8,849 nt of DNA, taken from assembly GCA_025996815.1 (NCBI GenBank), contig BNTT01000133.1, positions 1-8,849 on the forward strand. The letters run 5' to 3'. The translations under genes were made by a program, and so were the position numbers. The notes beneath the pieces are model-generated. The model had not been told where the DNA came from, made no database searches, and saw only the letters and a program-made list of their open reading frames with translations. Positions 7,008 to 8,849 of this stretch are shown here, piece after piece (the stretch's first letter is position 1; every line of letters begins with the position of its first letter). This stretch comes from Bacteroidia bacterium (lineage in GTDB: Bacteria > Bacteroidota > Bacteroidia > Bacteroidales > Azobacteroidaceae).

Positions 7008-7901
7008 ATGGCAGAATTAACAGGACAGGAATATGCGGATTTGAGAAGAGTAATCGACGCATTTAAGAACGGGAAAAAAATCAATCAGCTCCAATTGCCA
7101 ATCACTGACGACTTGGCTCAATTGAGTGTAGAGGTAGTAGAAAACGGAGAATCCAAGCGGATGTCTCTTGGGCAGGTAGCGCAAAACACCGCAGACATCC
7201 GCTATTTAAAATCGGTGGAATCAGGCTCGGCATCGCTATTCAACACCGACCCCGCATGGGAGGTAGAGGACTTTGCCACACTCCAATCGTGGATTGATGC
7301 CGACAATCACGCCCACGACACCATCAACGACCGCGACATCCACGACTTTGACGTGTATTTGGTAACTTCGGAAAACAAAGAGTATTTCTTTGACGCGGGC
7401 GCGTGGATACCACTCGCGCAGGCTCCAAGCGCACCGGTTGAAATGAGTAAGGTCGTCGCTATCGACGACACAACGCTCGTCGTGAAATTGTCAGCCATTC
7501 CGACCGAAGAAGTTACGGCAAACAGTTTTGCGGTGTATGATGCCGCAACAGGCGATGCCATCGCCGTGAGTGCCGTCGCCGGCGGCGGCGTGGATTACGT
7601 CCTCACCGTTGCAAAATCCAAAGGCGTGGGGATTAGTTTCAATGGTGGGGCGGCGGTGTTGATTTCGGATGATGAAAATTCGATGGTCAAAGTTTACACG
7701 CCCGACAACACTACTATTAACGTGGTTCTCAAGCGAGCACCAACGACGGTGCTGACCACCGGTTCGTTCAGTGCATTTGATACGACAAATGGCAATACTG
7801 TTGCTATCTCTGCTATTTCTCCTACGACGGGCTTGGTCACTGATTACACTCTGACTGTGGCATCGAATACAAATGTTGGTTTAACTTATTTGGGGGATTA
7901 A
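7008..7901 (+). CDS. Putative tail fibre / baseplate-anchored protein with two Ig-like repeats
   Basis: This 297-residue protein is probably a fibre or fibre-anchoring part. Residues 1 to about 75 are helical (TGQEYADLRRVIDAFKNGKK; later MSLGQVAQNTADIRYL), a likely attachment and coiled-coil region. About 76-140 forms a domain ending EYFFDAGAWIPLAQAP, reminiscent of the short YFYDGxxW motifs in phage fibres. Two Ig-like repeats follow, about 147-215 and 226-297. They share the pattern hxhxxxTTlxVxLxxxPTxxVTxxSFxxxDxxxGxxxAISA...DYxLTVAxxxxVGlxxxG. Codon choice changes inside the second repeat, near base 7775, from C/G-ending to T-ending codons, matching the next gene. The stop TAA is followed by GTC and the next gene's ATG in the same frame. 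Fibre function is inferred from domain make-up and position. Confidence 0.6.
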   Translation: MAELTGQEYADLRRVIDAFKNGKKINQLQLPITDDLAQLSVEVVENGESKRMSLGQVAQNTADIRYLKSVESGSASLFNTDPAWEVEDFATLQSWIDADNHAHDTINDRDIHDFDVYLVTSENKEYFFDAGAWIPLAQAPSAPVEMSKVVAIDDTTLVVKLSAIPTEEVTANSFAVYDAATGDAIAVSAVAGGGVDYVLTVAKSKGVGISFNGGAAVLISDDENSMVKVYTPDNTTINVVLKRAPTTVLTTGSFSAFDTTNGNTVAISAISPTTGLVTDYTLTVASNTNVGLTYLGD

Positions 7902-7904
7902 GTC

Positions 7905-8795
7905 ATGAGTGGAACAGTTTTAATAAAAAGTAAGGTTGCAGCAGGAGGAGGAAAACTTTTTTTGCTCAATTCTAATGAATCCGGTTTAGGCGTAGCGATT
8001 TTCGGTGGGGGTTATACTCCTGTTGTTGCTACAGTTGATATTCGCGATAGTTCGGGGAGTGGCAGTGCCGGCACGGGTTTGTCGCAGGCAAGGTATCATT
8101 TAGCCGCCGCCACGGCTGGAGATAAAGTCATTTTCGGGGGGGGATATAATGGTTCTTATTCTGCTGTTGTTGATATTCGCGATAGCTCGGGGAGTGGCAG
8201 TGCCGGCACGGGTTTGTCGCAGGCAAGGTATGTTTTAGCCGCCGCCACGGCTGGAAACAATGCCATTTTCGGGGGGGGGGATGCTGGTTTTCCTTCTGTT
8301 GTTGTTGATATTCGCGATAGTTCGGGCACTGGAAGTGCCGGTGTGAGTTTGTCGCAGGCAAGGGCTTATTTAGCCGCCGCCACGGCTGGAAACAATGCCA
8401 TTTTCGGTGGGGGTTATACTCCTGTTGTTGCTACAGTTGATATTCGCGATAGTTCGGGGAGTGGCAGTGCCGGGGCGGGTTTATCGCAAGCAAGGCAGCG
8501 TTTAGCCGCCGCCACGGCTGGAAACAATGCCATTTTCGGGGGGGGGGATGCTGGTTCTTATTCTGTTGTTGTTGATATTCGCGATAGTTCGGGCACTGGA
8601 AGTGCCGGTGTGAGTTTGTCGCAGGCAAGGGATGTTTTATCCGCCGCCACGGCTGGAAACAATGCCATTTTCGGGGGGGGATATAATGGTTCTTATTCTG
8701 CTGTTGTTGATATTCGCGATAGTTCGGGGTTCAATCGTTCACCATTGACGACTTCTAATGCTGTTTTTAATTTACACATATTTTTTATTTTTTAA
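7905..8795 (+). CDS. Kelch-like repeat protein, putative receptor-binding tail protein
   Basis: This 296-residue protein has a short 31-residue N-terminus (no signal peptide or membrane segment) and six Kelch-like repeats of 44-45 residues starting at residues 32, 76, 121, 166, 210 and 255. Each shows IFGGG, a variable 6-8 residue loop, VDIRDSSG, a Gly/Ser turn, LSQAR, two variable residues, then LxAATAG. These are the GG and AR elements of Kelch blades, so a six-bladed beta-propeller is plausible. Similar repeats occur in phage tail proteins, and the position after the fibre genes suggests receptor binding. The sixth repeat stops after DSSG at base 8729, and the last 21 residues are unrelated and hydrophobic (ending HIFFIF). 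Codons are strongly T-ending, unlike the baseplate genes. No trimerisation or attachment domain is seen. Function is inferred. Confidence 0.65.
   Translation: MSGTVLIKSKVAAGGGKLFLLNSNESGLGVAIFGGGYTPVVATVDIRDSSGSGSAGTGLSQARYHLAAATAGDKVIFGGGYNGSYSAVVDIRDSSGSGSAGTGLSQARYVLAAATAGNNAIFGGGDAGFPSVVVDIRDSSGTGSAGVSLSQARAYLAAATAGNNAIFGGGYTPVVATVDIRDSSGSGSAGAGLSQARQRLAAATAGNNAIFGGGDAGSYSVVVDIRDSSGTGSAGVSLSQARDVLSAATAGNNAIFGGGYNGSYSAVVDIRDSSGFNRSPLTTSNAVFNLHIFFIF
8136..8143 (+). repeat. Poly-G tract, 8 bases, in repeat 2
   Basis: Eight consecutive G encode the Gly triplet of IFGGG before the TAT AAT codons. A one-base gain would give a stop two codons later (ATA TAA); a one-base loss gives a stop about 30 codons on. 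Confidence 0.95.
8271..8280 (+). repeat. Poly-G tract, 10 bases, in repeat 3
   Basis: Ten consecutive G encode GGG and the first base of the Asp codon GAT. Long enough for slippage during replication and also prone to sequencing error. Confidence 0.95.
8538..8547 (+). repeat. Poly-G tract, 10 bases, in repeat 5
   Basis: Ten consecutive G in the same context as the tract in repeat 3 (followed by ATGCT). Repeats 1 and 4 instead break this run with a T (GGT GGG GGT), encoding the same three Gly. Confidence 0.95.
8673..8680 (+). repeat. Poly-G tract, 8 bases, in repeat 6
   Basis: Eight consecutive G followed by ATATAAT, the same context as the tract in repeat 2. Confidence 0.95.
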
Positions 8796-8849
8796 TTGTT
8801 TTGCAGATATTGATTGCCGAAAAGCCCTTAAAAGGGATGATGTTGTTTC
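8796..8849. other. Short stretch with no recognised gene
   Basis: The 54 bases after the Kelch-like gene stop hold no start codon with a convincing frame, no clear promoter and no strong terminator. The end of the gene and this stretch are AT-rich (for example ATTTTTTATTTTTTAATTG), which contrasts with the repeats just upstream. Confidence 0.5.

Larger units (their letters stand above)
7998..8729 (+). repeat. Six near-identical 132/135-bp Kelch-type repeats
   Basis: Units start at 7998, 8130, 8265, 8400, 8532 and 8667; the spacings are 132, 135, 135, 132 and 135 bp. The framework DNA is almost unchanged between units. Three first-half types exist: A (loop YTPVVAT, units 1 and 4), B (loop YNGSYSA, units 2 and 6) and C (loop DAG..SV, units 3 and 5). 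The order is A-B-C-A-C-B. Units 2 and 6 match base for base apart from one silent change (AGC/AGT) until unit 6 breaks off at 8729. Confidence 0.95.

Noticed and set aside
7943..7964. Internal start at the TTG at 7962 after a GGAGGAGGA run
   Set aside because: The run also encodes Gly-Gly-Gly in frame; the ATG at 7905 has a GGGGGA stretch nearby and is simpler. Not excluded.
8796..8812. Bacteroidota promoter -7 element (TAnnTTTG)
   Set aside because: The TTTTG present here is not preceded by TA at the right spacing, and no TTG element lies upstream at a convincing distance.
8826..8837. Terminator hairpin (CCCTTAAAAGGG)
   Set aside because: The stem is only 4-5 bp and no T-run follows, so it is too weak to call.
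7905..8849. A diversity-generating retroelement within the window
   Set aside because: No reverse transcriptase, accessory gene or adenine-rich template repeat is present here; only the codon pattern hints at it.

Overview
The window is a stretch of a contractile-tailed (myovirus-type) phage or prophage, all coded on the + strand. It covers the end of the tail-assembly operon and the start of the host-recognition genes. Gene order is tape measure (5' end missing), GpU-like, GpX-like (LysM fold), GpD-like hub, GpV-like spike, GpW/gp25-like wedge, GpJ-like wedge, GpI-like protein, then three fibre-region genes. The protein families are those of phage P2, but the order (tape measure first, then hub, spike, wedge, fibres) is that of Mu and BcepMu-type phages. 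No head, sheath, tube, lysis, integrase, transposase or RNA genes are visible, so prophage versus free phage cannot be decided.

The host is probably a Bacteroidota member. Several starts lack a Shine-Dalgarno sequence and instead follow A/T-only leaders (best before position 7008), while the genes themselves are of medium GC. This is an inference from translation signals; no host gene is present.

Region 1-1757 is the C-terminal part of the tape measure. It opens with a nearly perfect 120-bp (40-residue) tandem array that contains a 240-bp higher-order duplication. A hydrophobic segment, three Trp-rich 42-residue repeats and a GIHSPSR C-terminal motif follow. Region 1760-6459 is the tightly packed baseplate block: U and X overlap by 1 nt, X and D by 13, D and V by 4, J and I by 8. 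This points to one transcript with coupled translation. Together these products make the tube end (U), hub (D), membrane-piercing spike (V), wedges (W, J, I) and a small LysM-like protein (X).

Region 6471-8795 holds the fibre-type genes: a 173-residue protein of uncertain role, a 297-residue protein with two Ig-like repeats, and a 296-residue protein made of six Kelch-like repeats. From about 7775 onward the codon style changes sharply to T-ending codons, as if a cassette of different origin begins inside the second fibre gene. The Kelch-like gene is the most interesting part of the window. Its repeats are nearly identical in DNA except at a few codons, including an adjacent pair in every full repeat. 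They form a mosaic of three types in the order A-B-C-A-C-B, contain poly-G tracts of 8 or 10 bases, and end abruptly mid-repeat. Together this looks like a receptor-binding protein evolving by repeat shuffling and possibly slippage. The last 54 bases hold no gene I can recognise.
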